DNA of 64,000 nt from Desulfosporosinus acididurans (GCF_001029285.1 NZ_LDZY01000017.1:1-64000); one strand, 5' to 3'; numbered from the stretch's first letter, positions 43,554 through 52,284 are shown. Notes: generated by a model not told the origin, from the sequence alone. Made by a program: numbers and translations.

Positions 43554-45515
43554 CTAGAAATTCAAACCTTCTTGCAAACTTTTCAAAAATACTTGGGCGA
43601 TGTCAGGATCAAACTGTTTTCCGGAATTTGTTTGAATTTCATATAAAGCCTGTTCCTTAGTGAGGGCATCTCTGTAGGGGCGAGTACTTATCATTGCATC
43701 ATAACTATCAGCCAGAGCAATAACTCTTGAAATCCTCGGTATTGATTCTCCTTTTAACCCTTTCGGATAACCGCTCCCATCCCATCGTTCATGATGTGCC
43801 AATATATAATCTGCCAACTCTAACATTTCATATGATGTACTTATTATCCTATAGCCGATAGCGGGATGGCTCTTTATCTGTTCTAACTCAGCTTCAGTTA
43901 ACTTCCCCGGTTTGTTAAGTATACCTTCTTCGATAGCAATTTTTCCTATATCATGAAGCAGACCAGCAACCCTCAGTCTCCTTATTTCAATTTCAGATAG
44001 ACCCATCGCTCTCCCTATATACTGGCATAATTCACTAACTCTTTTGGAATGTTGTTCTTCCCTTGGGTTTTTTTCGTGTAAGGTGTTAATGACAGTGTTA
44101 ATCAGATTATTCCTCGTACCTTCGTTTTCAACAATTTTAACTTTATACATTGAATCCTCAGCACTTTTCAGAACCTTTAATATATCTTCTGCGGCACTCT
44201 TCTTAGTTTCCCACCCAAATGAAATGCTGACTTGTATCGAGTTAACACTCAAAGACCGACAATGTTTTTTTATTCTATTAACAATGTTTTCTGCTTCATC
44301 TTTATTAGTCTTAGGTAAAAGAATTACAAATTCATCGCCCCCCCATCGAGCAATTATATCACCAGTTCGACAAGCGTTTTGAATGGCTATTACAGCTTTC
44401 TGTAAAAGCTCGTCTCCTTTATCATGGCCAAAGGCATCGTTTACGAGCTTTAAACCATTAACATCGCCCATGATAATAGAAATTGGGAGGTTTCTTTTTG
44501 TATCTAGCCGCTTTATCTCCTCTTCGTAGAATCGTCTGTTATAAAGACCTGTTAATACATCATGATAACTTAAATACTGATTTTCTTTGTCTCGCTTCTT
44601 TCGATCAGAGATATCCCTTATAATACTGAGAAGAACCCGTTCAGATCCTAAATAAGCTCCTTGTGTGCTTACTTCGACATCTAATGGCGTGCCATCCTTG
44701 CGATAATGAACAGTTTCCAAAGTTATGCCATTTTTATCAGCTGCTTCCATTTGAGCTATAATAGCTGAAGAATTGTAAAAATGTCTCAAATCAGAAACAT
44801 TTAAGGATGAAAATTCTTCCTGTGTATAACCATATATACTCGTCGCAGTGTTATTGACTTCAAGGATATTTCCTTCCTTATCAAGGAACCATATTGCATC
44901 GTGTGCCTTTTCAGCCAGAATCTCATATTTTTTTAGTCTTTCTAATAATTGATTTCTCTCAGTCATGTCAATCCCTATTCCAGCAAAATACTGTCGATCA
45001 TCAATGCTCACCAAACTAGCTGTTAAGTACATTGGTATTGTAGTGCCGTCCTTTTTTTGCAAATTTGCCTCAGCATCTCCGTAGCCCTCTTTGTTTACCC
45101 TTTCGATACCTTTTATGACCGCAGTTTGACTTTCCAAATCGTTTTGATACCAATCCATTATATGTCTATTATTTAATTCGCAATAAGAATACCCAGTTAT
45201 CTCCTCATGTTTCTTATTCCATCTCACTAACTTGCTATTATCATCGTACAAATAAATCATGCCAGGCGCACTGTCAAATAACGCATCTGTAAAAATTCTC
45301 TCTTTTTTTAGCTTGTCTTCGGCAAGTATCTTTTCTGCTATTTCTTCTTCCAAAATAGCATTTAATTCTTGGAGTTGATAGGTACGCTCCGCTACTTTCG
45401 CCTCTAATTCTTCATTTAATTTGTTGAGATCATCTTCTGCTTTTTGACGTTTGATAATTTCTTCTTCAAGTATCGCATTAATTTCTTCTAACTCTGCATT
45501 AGACTCTTCGAGCAT
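43554..45515 (-). CDS. PAS-PAS-GGDEF-HD-GYP cyclic-di-GMP signalling protein
   Basis: This is a 653-residue protein. It opens with a long coiled coil, in which ELEEINAILEEEI and QELNAILEEEI are near repeats. Two PAS domains follow (about residues 75-190 and 195-310). Then GGDEF: DVLTGLYNRRFYEEE, DVNGLKLVNDAFGH, active loop RWGGDEFVIL. Then HD-GYP: LHDIGKIAI, HHERWDGSGYPKGL. It can in principle both make and break c-di-GMP. It starts two bases after the stop of the PocR gene and may be its continuation. Confidence 0.9.
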   Translation of the reverse strand: MLEESNAELEEINAILEEEIIKRQKAEDDLNKLNEELEAKVAERTYQLQELNAILEEEIAEKILAEDKLKKERIFTDALFDSAPGMIYLYDDNSKLVRWNKKHEEITGYSYCELNNRHIMDWYQNDLESQTAVIKGIERVNKEGYGDAEANLQKKDGTTIPMYLTASLVSIDDRQYFAGIGIDMTERNQLLERLKKYEILAEKAHDAIWFLDKEGNILEVNNTATSIYGYTQEEFSSLNVSDLRHFYNSSAIIAQMEAADKNGITLETVHYRKDGTPLDVEVSTQGAYLGSERVLLSIIRDISDRKKRDKENQYLSYHDVLTGLYNRRFYEEEIKRLDTKRNLPISIIMGDVNGLKLVNDAFGHDKGDELLQKAVIAIQNACRTGDIIARWGGDEFVILLPKTNKDEAENIVNRIKKHCRSLSVNSIQVSISFGWETKKSAAEDILKVLKSAEDSMYKVKIVENEGTRNNLINTVINTLHEKNPREEQHSKRVSELCQYIGRAMGLSEIEIRRLRVAGLLHDIGKIAIEEGILNKPGKLTEAELEQIKSHPAIGYRIISTSYEMLELADYILAHHERWDGSGYPKGLKGESIPRISRVIALADSYDAMISTRPYRDALTKEQALYEIQTNSGKQFDPDIAQVFLKSLQEGLNF

Positions 45516-45516
45516 T

Positions 45517-46170
45517 TTAGTTTGTTGTCATAATTAATTCATCAGTTCTTTTCTTGATCTCGACTTCAAGTTCAATATTAAGATTCTTAATCGTTACTTC
45601 ATTCTTGATCTTGCTATTAATCTCTTGAACCAAAGAAATATTTTTCACTGCATACTTGGAGAGCAGTTGTGCATTTAGATAAAGGTAATCACAGACGTTT
45701 TCGAATTGCTGCTTAGACATGCGTTTGACTTTAGCTAATTTATTACGATATATATCCCGGTCAATATTAAGTTCATCTGCATATTTTAGTAAGTCAGTAA
45801 TTTTAGAATCTTCTTCGAGAACTTGTCCAATCAGCCAGTCAGCAATATGTACTCCATTAACAATAATGCTTGCTCCGCCATCAAGTAGTCCGGCACTTAA
45901 ACATCGCTGAATATTAGGTCCGTCTTCTCTGGGACTCCCGATAACCGAATCTGATTTTTGGCAGTTATATAGACCTTTTTCAGTGTTCCTTATTTCTTTA
46001 CACAAATCGCAAAAACCACTTGGCGCTGTTATAGAAGTCCCATCGGGTTCAGTGATGATAGATGCCACACCTGTAGCCGCTGAAAACAGATCTTGTAGCT
46101 TTTGTATTTCATTGAGATCAAAGAGTTCAGTAAATTGACTTAAGCTTTCAGATGTGAACCGCTCGCTCAT
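45517..46170 (-). CDS. PocR ligand-binding domain protein
   Basis: The 217-residue protein has FNEIQKLQDLFSAATGVASIITEPDGTSITAPSGFCDLC-type PocR opening, then NCQKSDSVIG, CLSAGLLDGGASIIVNG and ADWLIGQVL. The domain senses small diols or hydrocarbon-like ligands in known regulators. Its C-terminal coiled coil (NIELEVEIKKRTDELIMTT) points straight into the coiled coil of the next gene. The stop TAA and the next ATG are one base apart, so the two are coupled or derive from one split protein. ATG 46170 follows GAGGTG. Confidence 0.82.
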   Translation of the reverse strand: MSERFTSESLSQFTELFDLNEIQKLQDLFSAATGVASIITEPDGTSITAPSGFCDLCKEIRNTEKGLYNCQKSDSVIGSPREDGPNIQRCLSAGLLDGGASIIVNGVHIADWLIGQVLEEDSKITDLLKYADELNIDRDIYRNKLAKVKRMSKQQFENVCDYLYLNAQLLSKYAVKNISLVQEINSKIKNEVTIKNLNIELEVEIKKRTDELIMTTN

Positions 46171-46662
46171 CCATAACACCTCTTTCTTTTAGAAAACAAC
46201 CGATGTTTTTTTATTAATAAACTTCGCTTTCCTGCTAGCATGTGATACCCATATCTCATATAATTACACTTTTGTTTATAATACTTTAAAATTTTAAGTT
46301 TTCCAACATGTAATTTTCGAGATATTTCGACATTTATACGTAAATGGTTTTTATTGAAAATTGGCCATGATTATTTCTTAAATAATAGATTATAATGACA
46401 ATAAGCTCATATTTTAATTGATAAACCCATATCAATCTTTCCAGCCATCTAATTTCAGAAGAAATTACGAAGATAAAGCCAAGACATGAGAGAACTAAAA
46501 GCCGCCCTGCTGTAGGACGGCTTTTAATGTTTAAGCAATTTAATCCAAAAATTTAGTAACGCAGAAATCTTAACTGAATACTCTTGATTATAGACCCATA
46601 TTGAAAACCCCTTACTTGTAATATGGATATAGGCAACGCATTTGAAGGAAGGTTGTAATAAT
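46171..46662. other. 490-base gap with an orphan terminator-like hairpin
   Basis: It is AT-rich, with the promoters of the flanking divergent genes. At 46497-46528 it holds a hairpin nearly identical to the NlpC terminator at 11097, with no gene ahead of it on the plus strand. Confidence 0.5.
46497..46528 (+). terminator. orphan terminator-like hairpin
   Basis: AAAAGCCGTCC-type stem (AAAAGCCGCCCT...AGGACGGCTTTT). Flanking bases (GAGAACTAAAAG...TTTTAATGTTTAA) also match the NlpC terminator region. No complete gene is ahead. Confidence 0.5.
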
Positions 46663-46869
46663 TTGGCGGATAATTTAGGGATTCCGTATTTTTTGTGTCC
46701 TAACTGTGGACAGGTTAGTAAATCGAACAAATGGGCTTCTATATCTCGTAGAATGACAACAATCACCGTTTCGTTCAATTATAGGGGGAAACCTAAGAAT
46801 TCAAAGAATGTTGTATGCCCTATGTGCAAAAAGGTGTGTCGTTACCAAGACGTCGTTGAGTGCAAATAG
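46663..46869 (+). CDS. small zinc-ribbon-like protein
   Basis: The 68-residue protein has two CxxC pairs (LCPNCGQV and VCPMCKKVC) that could bind one zinc. TTG 46663 follows AAGGAAGG; a TTG at 46642 is possible. I do not recognise a family. It is convergent with the chemoreceptor gene and lies 18 bases from its stop. Confidence 0.55.
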   Translation: MADNLGIPYFLCPNCGQVSKSNKWASISRRMTTITVSFNYRGKPKNSKNVVCPMCKKVCRYQDVVECK

Positions 46870-46887
46870 CCAAAGGGATTCTCACTA

Positions 46888-48231
46888 CTATTCTAATTTA
46901 AACTTTTCTGTTGATTCTTGCAGTGACCGAGAGGCTGCTTGAAGCTCTTCAGTCAAAGTATTGATTTCCATCATTGCTTTCATTTGTTCTAAACTGCCCG
47001 AAGCCACTTCTTCAGTTTTGAGGGTAGTCTCTTTGATAATGGCACCAACCTGTTCTATTTTCGAAAAAATATCATGAGAATTATCAGCAATATTTCGGGC
47101 GAATTGAGCTACTTCCTTGACTTGACGATTGACTATCTGTGTCGTTTCCATAATCTTATTAAATGTTTTCTGAGCTTCTTCAATTATTTTGACTCCATTA
47201 CGAACAACGTCTTTTTCTGCTGTCATGCTGGCAATAGCCCTGTCAACGTTATGTTTAATATCCAGTATGATCTGCTCAATTTGAACACTGGATTGGTTTG
47301 ATTGCTCCGCCAGTTTGCGGACTTCATCGGCTACAACACTGAAACCACGACCATGTTCCCCTGCTCGTGCGGCTTCAATAGCTGCGTTTAAGGACAATAA
47401 GTTTGTTTGGTCCGATATGGCCTTAATGGTTGCGACAATTGTTTGAATTGAGCTGGATTTTTCACCGAGTTCGGAAATAATGGTACCAGTCTCATCGACA
47501 GTTTGATGAATGTGGAGCATTTGGGCGTTTGTTTCGGTAATCGCTTGATCTCCTTTATTGGCTAAGGTCAGCGCCTGAGTGGAAGCTTGATCCGCAAGAG
47601 ATACACTTTGGTCAATTTGTTCAATTCCGGCAGACATTTTCTCGATCGTGGAAAGAATAGCCTGAAGATTATTATCCTGACTTTGGTTTTGTGATCCTTG
47701 GGCTAACTCATCGATACATTGAGATATTTGCTTTGCAGCACTGGCGGTTACTTCTACGCGTTCTCCCAAAGTTTGAGATGATTCCTGAAACGTTTTTACT
47801 CCATAGGAAATATTTTCAACTAGTGAGCGAAAATTTTCAAGCATTATACCAAGTGACTGGCATAGTTTCCCTATTTCGTCTGTTTTCGTAAGACTACTTA
47901 AAGTTGGTGTCAGATCACCTTTCGCCAGTGTATCGGCAAAATCGACGGCATGTCTTAAGGGTCTTGAAGTTAGAAATGAGATATAAAGTCCGTATAGAAA
48001 TATTAATAGACTGGCGAGAGTTGAAAAGATTAATAAAGTTTCAATATGAGTTACCAATTTGCCTCCCCGTAACGCTAAGTAATAAGCAAAACCGCCGCTT
48101 GAAAGGTTAATTAATGCACTGATTAAAAAGGCAAGAATAAGCTTATGGGAAAGAGTAAGGTTAAACCACCAGCGGATAATTCTGGAATGGCGAAAAAGAT
48201 ATTGGCTCAAACGCTCTAGAAATGATGTCAA
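46888..48231 (-). CDS. membrane methyl-accepting chemotaxis protein
   Basis: The 447-residue chemoreceptor has two close membrane helices (about 30-52 and 60-85) and almost no outer domain. HAMP follows ([20 protein letters not shown]), then the signalling domain with hairpin tip [40 protein letters not shown]. With no sensing loop, it likely senses membrane or cytoplasmic state. A TTG start follows GGAGG. Confidence 0.88.
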   Translation of the reverse strand: MTSFLERLSQYLFRHSRIIRWWFNLTLSHKLILAFLISALINLSSGGFAYYLALRGGKLVTHIETLLIFSTLASLLIFLYGLYISFLTSRPLRHAVDFADTLAKGDLTPTLSSLTKTDEIGKLCQSLGIMLENFRSLVENISYGVKTFQESSQTLGERVEVTASAAKQISQCIDELAQGSQNQSQDNNLQAILSTIEKMSAGIEQIDQSVSLADQASTQALTLANKGDQAITETNAQMLHIHQTVDETGTIISELGEKSSSIQTIVATIKAISDQTNLLSLNAAIEAARAGEHGRGFSVVADEVRKLAEQSNQSSVQIEQIILDIKHNVDRAIASMTAEKDVVRNGVKIIEEAQKTFNKIMETTQIVNRQVKEVAQFARNIADNSHDIFSKIEQVGAIIKETTLKTEEVASGSLEQMKAMMEINTLTEELQAASRSLQESTEKFKLE

Positions 48232-48541
48232 GGTAACGTCCTCCTCTAATTAAAATTTAAGTAACAATATCAAATGATAGTAAAATTTATAATTCAATCA
48301 TTAAAACGTCTCCAAATTTGGAAAGAACTCTTACCAGTAACCACAATAATATTTTTCGATTCAATAGAACTTCTTCTTCAATTGTTAAATTCCTCTTATT
48401 TAAAACAAAAAGAAGCCGATTTAGCTTCAAGATCGTTACATAACAACGCACGAGTCCACTAATTTTTTCAAACGTTTAACCCACGCTTTTTGAGTGTTCT
48501 TTGAACTGCAGAAATTAATTCGAAAAATCAAGAAATAAGCC

Positions 48542-48609
48542 TAGTTTATAAATAATTCATAAACTAGGCCGGTTGCGCTGCGCAAAAATGTCGCGAAATT
48601 TATCGTAAA
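48542..48609. repeat. second repeat family, uninterrupted copy
   Basis: The palindrome CTAGTTTAT / ATAAACTAG, then GCCGGTTGCGCTGCGCAAAAATGTCGCG and a tail GAAATTTATCGTAAA. It matches the interrupted copy at 42467-42634. It lies 20 bases ahead of repeat copy F. Confidence 0.65.
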
Positions 48610-48628
48610 GAAAGTCATCGCTACTTTG

Positions 48629-48811
48629 TTTATCCAGTTTTTAAGACCCCCACTTCTTAAGTGGGGGTGGGTCCTTTGTTAACTTCAGGTGGGATAGAGT
48701 CCTCCTTCGCCGCTAAGTATTTCTATTGGGAAAGGCGGCTCGGCAATAATGTCCACTGGACATTATTGTATCTGAGGCCCCGATGTTCAGCTTTAGCTGA
48801 ACGAGTTCACT
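48629..48811 (+). repeat. dispersed hairpin repeat, copy F (full, best preserved)
   Basis: It contains left hairpin CCCCCACTT/AAGTGGGGG, GC hairpin CCGCT...GGCGG, palindrome AATAATGTCCA/TGGACATTATT and right hairpin GTTCAGC/GCTGAAC, ending GAGTTCACT. It lies downstream of the DsrE-like gene on the opposite strand. Confidence 0.9.
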
Positions 48812-48824
48812 CACGCACATGAAA

Positions 48825-49271
48825 CTAAAAGTATAATATTTTATCAGCACCGATTAATGCCTGAGCTGCCAGTGGCAGTTTAACCGGCATAATGAAATCT
48901 TCCATTTGGGATGTGTCTTCAAGATTTTGAGAAATACCATCGATAACATTAAATGTAGCACATGAAACAATATTTATCCCTAATTTATCCTTAACGAAAC
49001 GAGCCATTAATTCAAGATTATCTGGAAGTGCATCCTTAGCTACACCATCCAGCTGACTCGCGATTAATTCTTTAAGATCATCTGTTAATTTAAGGGATGC
49101 GAGCATGCCCTTTTTAGACATGTTAACTCCATAAGGTCCATAATATAACGTGACATTTTCAATCTTGGCTATATACTTGGACATGAAAGCTACAACATAA
49201 GAAGCATACTGATTGTATGGCTTATCGATGCCACTGTTAACTATAATTAATAGGTTTTGAATATTTTTCAT
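48825..49271 (-). CDS. DsrE-like family protein
   Basis: The 148-residue protein has the DsrE/F-like fold signals: LLIIVNSGIDKP at the start, a loop VTLYYGPYGVNM, and SCATFNVIDGI with a Cys. Relatives carry sulfur or bind other cofactors; many are annotated as peroxiredoxin-like. It is the last gene of a set with NifX-like and DUF5320-like proteins. ATG follows AAGGAGG. Confidence 0.75.
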   Translation of the reverse strand: MKNIQNLLIIVNSGIDKPYNQYASYVVAFMSKYIAKIENVTLYYGPYGVNMSKKGMLASLKLTDDLKELIASQLDGVAKDALPDNLELMARFVKDKLGINIVSCATFNVIDGISQNLEDTSQMEDFIMPVKLPLAAQALIGADKILYF

Positions 49272-49304
49272 GTTTATCCTCCTTCAAATAATCAGGTCTC
49301 CTCA

Positions 49305-49661
49305 TTAATTTCCACATTCATCATGATGCTGATGTTCGTGACAAACAGCGCCCGTAGATTTAAGCACACCCTGCAAATAGTTTTTTGCAGCGGCTTCAGC
49401 GATTCCTTGTGCACCTGTAATAACCTCAATACCTTTATCATTAAAGATGCTGACGGCGCTGCCTCCCATGCCCCCGGCAATAACAACATTAACTCCCATA
49501 TCGTTTAAGAAATTCGGTAAAAAGCCAGGCCGATGTCCGGGGTTTGGTACGGATTCACTCTTAACTATTTGATTGTTTTCTGTTTCAAAAATATTGAAAC
49601 TCTCGCAATACCCAAAGTGTTCTGTTACCATTCCATTCTTACTTGCCACAGCAATTTTCAT
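49305..49661 (-). CDS. NifX/NifB-type dinitrogenase cofactor-binding family protein
   Basis: The 118-residue protein has MKIAVASKNGMVTEHFGYCESFNIF, GGMGGSAVSIFNDKGIEVITGA and a His/Cys-rich tail CHEHQHHDECGN. It belongs to a family common in anaerobes beside Mrp/NBP35 ATPases and not limited to nitrogen fixation; members bind Fe-Mo or Mo-Cu-S clusters. It lies between the DUF5320-like and DsrE-like genes. Confidence 0.88.
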   Translation of the reverse strand: MKIAVASKNGMVTEHFGYCESFNIFETENNQIVKSESVPNPGHRPGFLPNFLNDMGVNVVIAGGMGGSAVSIFNDKGIEVITGAQGIAEAAAKNYLQGVLKSTGAVCHEHQHHDECGN

Positions 49662-49838
49662 TTTTCTTTTCCTCCATTTTATCTAACATAGTTGTTATAT
49701 TCTCTAGCCAATCACCCTCAAAACGTTCACTCAAACCTTTATCACGTGTTGCGAAGAAGTCACAATTAGTAATCTATCAACTGGGATGGATTGGAATATA
49801 GAGATGCTTAACCGGACAGCCTATACCCGGCTAATCCA

Positions 49839-50054
49839 TCAATAATTGACAGAAGCAGCTGTCGTAAGTGCTCTTCCTAAACCTCGCCTGCAACCCCTTC
49901 CTTGACCTTGAACCTGCCCCTGACATTGAGCTTGTCTCTGACCTACTCCATTACCCCTACGACGTACATTCACATTATCTCCAGAACAAACACTGAAGCC
50001 CTTTCCATTTGCTGCTCCACGTCCCCTTGGACCAGACCCATCCCTACCTGGCAT
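49839..50054 (-). CDS. DUF5320-like Gly/Arg-rich small protein
   Basis: The 71-residue protein starts MPGRDGSGPRGRGAANGKGF, the pattern of DUF5320, with few Cys and a Gln/Gly/Arg-rich tail. The family travels with NifX-like and Mrp-like proteins in anaerobes; no function is proven. GGAGG precedes the ATG. It has a clean promoter just upstream, so it starts the operon. Confidence 0.78.
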   Translation of the reverse strand: MPGRDGSGPRGRGAANGKGFSVCSGDNVNVRRRGNGVGQRQAQCQGQVQGQGRGCRRGLGRALTTAASVNY

Positions 50055-50076
50055 GGCAATTACCTCCTTTTGGTTA

Positions 50077-50129
50077 TTGGCATATGCCCTTTTTAATTTC
50101 TATTATAGTTCTTTTTGAACATATGTCAA
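50077..50129 (-). promoter_or_regulatory. promoter of the DUF5320-NifX-DsrE operon with palindrome
   Basis: Minus-strand TTGACA (50124-50129) and TATAAT (50102-50107) are perfect consensus with a 16-base spacer. A GGCATATGCC palindrome (50079-50088) follows about 14 bases after the -10, at a repressor position. Confidence 0.75.
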
Positions 50130-50276
50130 TTATTATTAAGTTTTTACATTCATAAGTTGTTAGACTAAATTCCTTCTTGAGATTAGCAAATCGCGTTTCT
50201 TAAGCGAAATTAGCCCTTGCTGGGTATATGTCTTCGTTATTCTGGTTTTAAATGTAACTATCGAATGCAATTATAT

Positions 50277-50288
50277 TTGGCATATGTC
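50277..50288 (+). promoter_or_regulatory. second TTGGCATATG motif upstream of the CBS gene
   Basis: TTGGCATATGTC repeats the core found at 50077-50086. It lies 74 bases before the CBS start codon. A shared regulator for both divergent units is an inference. Confidence 0.45.
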
Positions 50289-50361
50289 ACAAACGTTTAG
50301 GAATAGAATAAAAATAAGTATATTCTAAATATTTAATAAATTAGAAGAGGAGGAACTAACT

Positions 50362-50871
50362 ATGCCTGAAACAAAAAAAGTTAAGGACTTAATGGTTCCA
50401 GTTTCATCTTCATCTTCATCTGAATATCCTGTAGTCTATAATACCGATACCTTAAGAGACGCCATAAAAGTTCTTAAAGACTATTCAGGTGAGAGTAAAA
50501 AACATCGGTCCATTATAGTCCTAAAAAGAGAAGGGAATGAGGAGAGGCTTGCCGGTATTTTAACAGTGCGAGATATACTCAATGCCATAAAAGTAAAAAC
50601 ACTGAATAATAATGATACCGCTGAGAATTTTCCAGTGTCTTGGGGAAACTTTTATCGTAAGAGTTCCTTAGGTTATAGCGTTAATACTAAAGTTGCAGAT
50701 GCAATACGTCCACTAGTAACTGAATTTGTTCATTCAGAGCAAAATCTTTCTGATGCAATTCGAATAATGATGACTAAAAAAATCAATATACTGCCAGTCT
50801 TGGAGGGAGGAAAGCCGATAGGAATTATTAGGGCAATTGACATTCTATATTATATTGAAGAATGTTTATAA
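50362..50871 (+). CDS. CBS-domain protein
   Basis: The 169-residue protein has two CBS motifs: MVPVSSSSSSEYPVVYNTDTLRDAIKVLKD with RLAGILTVRDIL, then VADAIRPLVTEF... LSDAIRIMMTKKINILPVLEGGKPIGIIRAIDIL. A CBS pair binds adenosyl ligands and senses energy state. There is no catalytic domain. GAGGAGG precedes the ATG. Confidence 0.88.
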   Translation: MPETKKVKDLMVPVSSSSSSEYPVVYNTDTLRDAIKVLKDYSGESKKHRSIIVLKREGNEERLAGILTVRDILNAIKVKTLNNNDTAENFPVSWGNFYRKSSLGYSVNTKVADAIRPLVTEFVHSEQNLSDAIRIMMTKKINILPVLEGGKPIGIIRAIDILYYIEECL

Positions 50872-51177
50872 TTGATAATCATACTTGAATTCAAAAATCT
50901 GTGATTGAAGCCCCGCTCCTCAACCGAGGATAACCAGCGCAGCCATAAAGGCTGCGCTTTAAGCTGCCCTTTCTTTAAAGCAAGACCTTCATGGCCATGT
51001 TCTAAATGGAAAGTTTTCTACGCATCAAATCTAAACAACCGCCCATAGAACATAGCTAGTAAATTCAATCGACCATTATTGTAAAGAATATTTAGAATAT
51101 TTGGCGTTCGTCATTTGTATTTAATTTGAGCATATGATGATTGTGCGCGTTAAAATAATATACAGGAGGTTGTTTTA
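50872..51177. other. 306-base gap, terminator then unassigned
   Basis: It holds the CBS terminator hairpin (50937-50957); the rest, upstream of the small membrane gene, shows no recognised motif. Confidence 0.45.
50937..50960 (+). terminator. terminator of the CBS gene
   Basis: GCGCAGCC / GGCTGCGC forms an 8-bp stem with a 5-base loop, followed by TTTAAG. The T-run is weak. Confidence 0.6.
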
Positions 51178-51375
51178 ATGTTTTTTGGTTTATTGGGAAT
51201 TATTTGTTACACATTTTCATTCCTAATTGCAGTTTTGATAATAACAACGCCTATAATACTATGTATTGTATTATGCAGTTCATGTTTAAAGGGAACTTTT
51301 ACTAAGAATACTTTTAATTATGCGCCTGCGCCTAAGAATAAATTAAGTAATAAAACAAACTCCATAATAAGTTAG
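51178..51375 (+). CDS. small membrane protein of unknown function
   Basis: The 65-residue protein has one long hydrophobic segment (LGIICYTFSFLIAVLIITTPIIL) with three Cys nearby (CIVLCSSC), then a polar, Asn/Lys-rich tail. CAGGAGG precedes the ATG at good spacing and a strong terminator follows, so the gene is probably real. I do not recognise it. Confidence 0.6.
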   Translation: MFFGLLGIICYTFSFLIAVLIITTPIILCIVLCSSCLKGTFTKNTFNYAPAPKNKLSNKTNSIIS

Positions 51376-51676
51376 GTAAATTACACGATCAATCCTATGT
51401 AAACGATGAATCCCTGAACGAGTGTACAGAGATTCATCGTTTTTTATTATGCCGAGCCTTAAGTCCTCTAGTTAATTGTTTATCTTGTATAATTTTATTT
51501 TCTTATTGAATAATACAAAATGGTCATTTTATTTAATTTGCAAGGAGTGTTATAGTTAAGAAAAGTTAAACTAATATGAATTATTTGAATTGTTTGTAAT
51601 ATAAAATTTAGGCTGACATGTTTCAATATAATTTGCAATTTATACATCACAAAAATTATGTTGAGAGGTGGACTAA
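51376..51676. other. 301-base gap with terminator
   Basis: It has the hairpin at 51401-51447. The remaining AT-rich bases hold the presumed promoter of the 51677 gene. I see no other structure. Confidence 0.4.
51401..51447 (+). terminator. terminator of the small membrane gene
   Basis: AAACGATGAATC / GATTCATCGTTT is a 12-bp perfect stem followed by TTTATT. Confidence 0.85.
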
Positions 51677-52210
51677 ATGGGGAAAAGAAATATAATCATT
51701 GGCGTTACTCCTGTAGAATTCGATAATATGCCAGAGTCATTAATTGGTAAGTTCACGCTTGCGGTTGTAGGGGTTCGAGATTTGTACAACAAAATGACAA
51801 ACGAGTGGGCAGAAGAACACAATATTGATCTTGAAATCAACAACAAGTGTAATATGCAAAAAGCTATATCTATATCTATGACAAAAGACTGTATTTCTTT
51901 AGAGGCTTTAAGTATTTTAATGAGTATCGGCAAAAGACCTGTGTTAATTTCGCTCGCTCAAAAGAGCGGAATACCACACCTAGTATTTCGCGTAAAAAAC
52001 AGGGTACTATTTATGTATAATCTTTTTATTTTTAACACTTTAGAAGACGCTGCAAATATGGCTAAACTCCTTGTTACTCAAGCGAACGACTATTCCAGTG
52101 TTCTAGAAAGGTATTCGTTCGAAGCGACTGGATTAATATCTAATGCGAGTGCATTTTACCGCAAAATAGCTCCTAGTTATGAACCTAGTTCTCAATTCGC
52201 CAATAATTAA
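51677..52210 (+). CDS. protein of unknown function
   Basis: The 177-residue soluble protein has no signal peptide or membrane helix. It opens MGKRNIIIGVTPVEFDNMPE and has a Cys in NNKCNMQK, then a beta/alpha-like region (RPVLISLAQKSGIPHLVFRVKNRVLFMYN). GAGAGGTGG precedes the ATG. I do not recognise a family. It ends where reversed repeat copy G begins, within about 2 bases of the stop. Confidence 0.6.
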   Translation: MGKRNIIIGVTPVEFDNMPESLIGKFTLAVVGVRDLYNKMTNEWAEEHNIDLEINNKCNMQKAISISMTKDCISLEALSILMSIGKRPVLISLAQKSGIPHLVFRVKNRVLFMYNLFIFNTLEDAANMAKLLVTQANDYSSVLERYSFEATGLISNASAFYRKIAPSYEPSSQFANN

Positions 52211-52284
52211 GTGAACTCGTTCAACTAAAGCGAAGGACCCACACCCCCACTTACAAGAAGTGGGGGTCTTAAAAACTGGATAAA
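52210..52284 (-). repeat. dispersed hairpin repeat, copy G (reversed, internally deleted)
   Basis: It has both ends only: AGTGAACTCGTTCAACTAAAGC and the CCCCCACTT...AAGTGGGGG hairpin with CTTAAAAACTGGATAAA. It begins at the last base of the 51677 gene's stop codon. Confidence 0.8.

Larger units (their letters stand above)
48232..48824. other. 590-base gap with two repeat elements
   Basis: It holds the second-family repeat (48542-48609) followed by full dispersed repeat copy F (48629-48811). A short AT-rich stretch ahead (48275-48460) has an open frame without support. No gene is seen. Confidence 0.55.
50055..50361. other. 307-base divergent regulatory region
   Basis: It lies between the DUF5320-like gene (leftward) and the CBS gene (rightward). 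It contains the minus-strand promoter and two copies of TTGGCATATG listed below. Nothing else is recognised. Confidence 0.6.

Noticed and set aside
49305-49661. Nitrogen fixation locus
   Set aside because: The NifX-like family is widespread in anaerobes outside nif clusters, and no nifHDK, nifB or nifE gene is present.
16658-52284. CRISPR array as explanation for the recurring hairpin sequence
   Set aside because: Copies are ~180 bp, kilobases apart and in both orientations, with no spacer structure and no cas genes.
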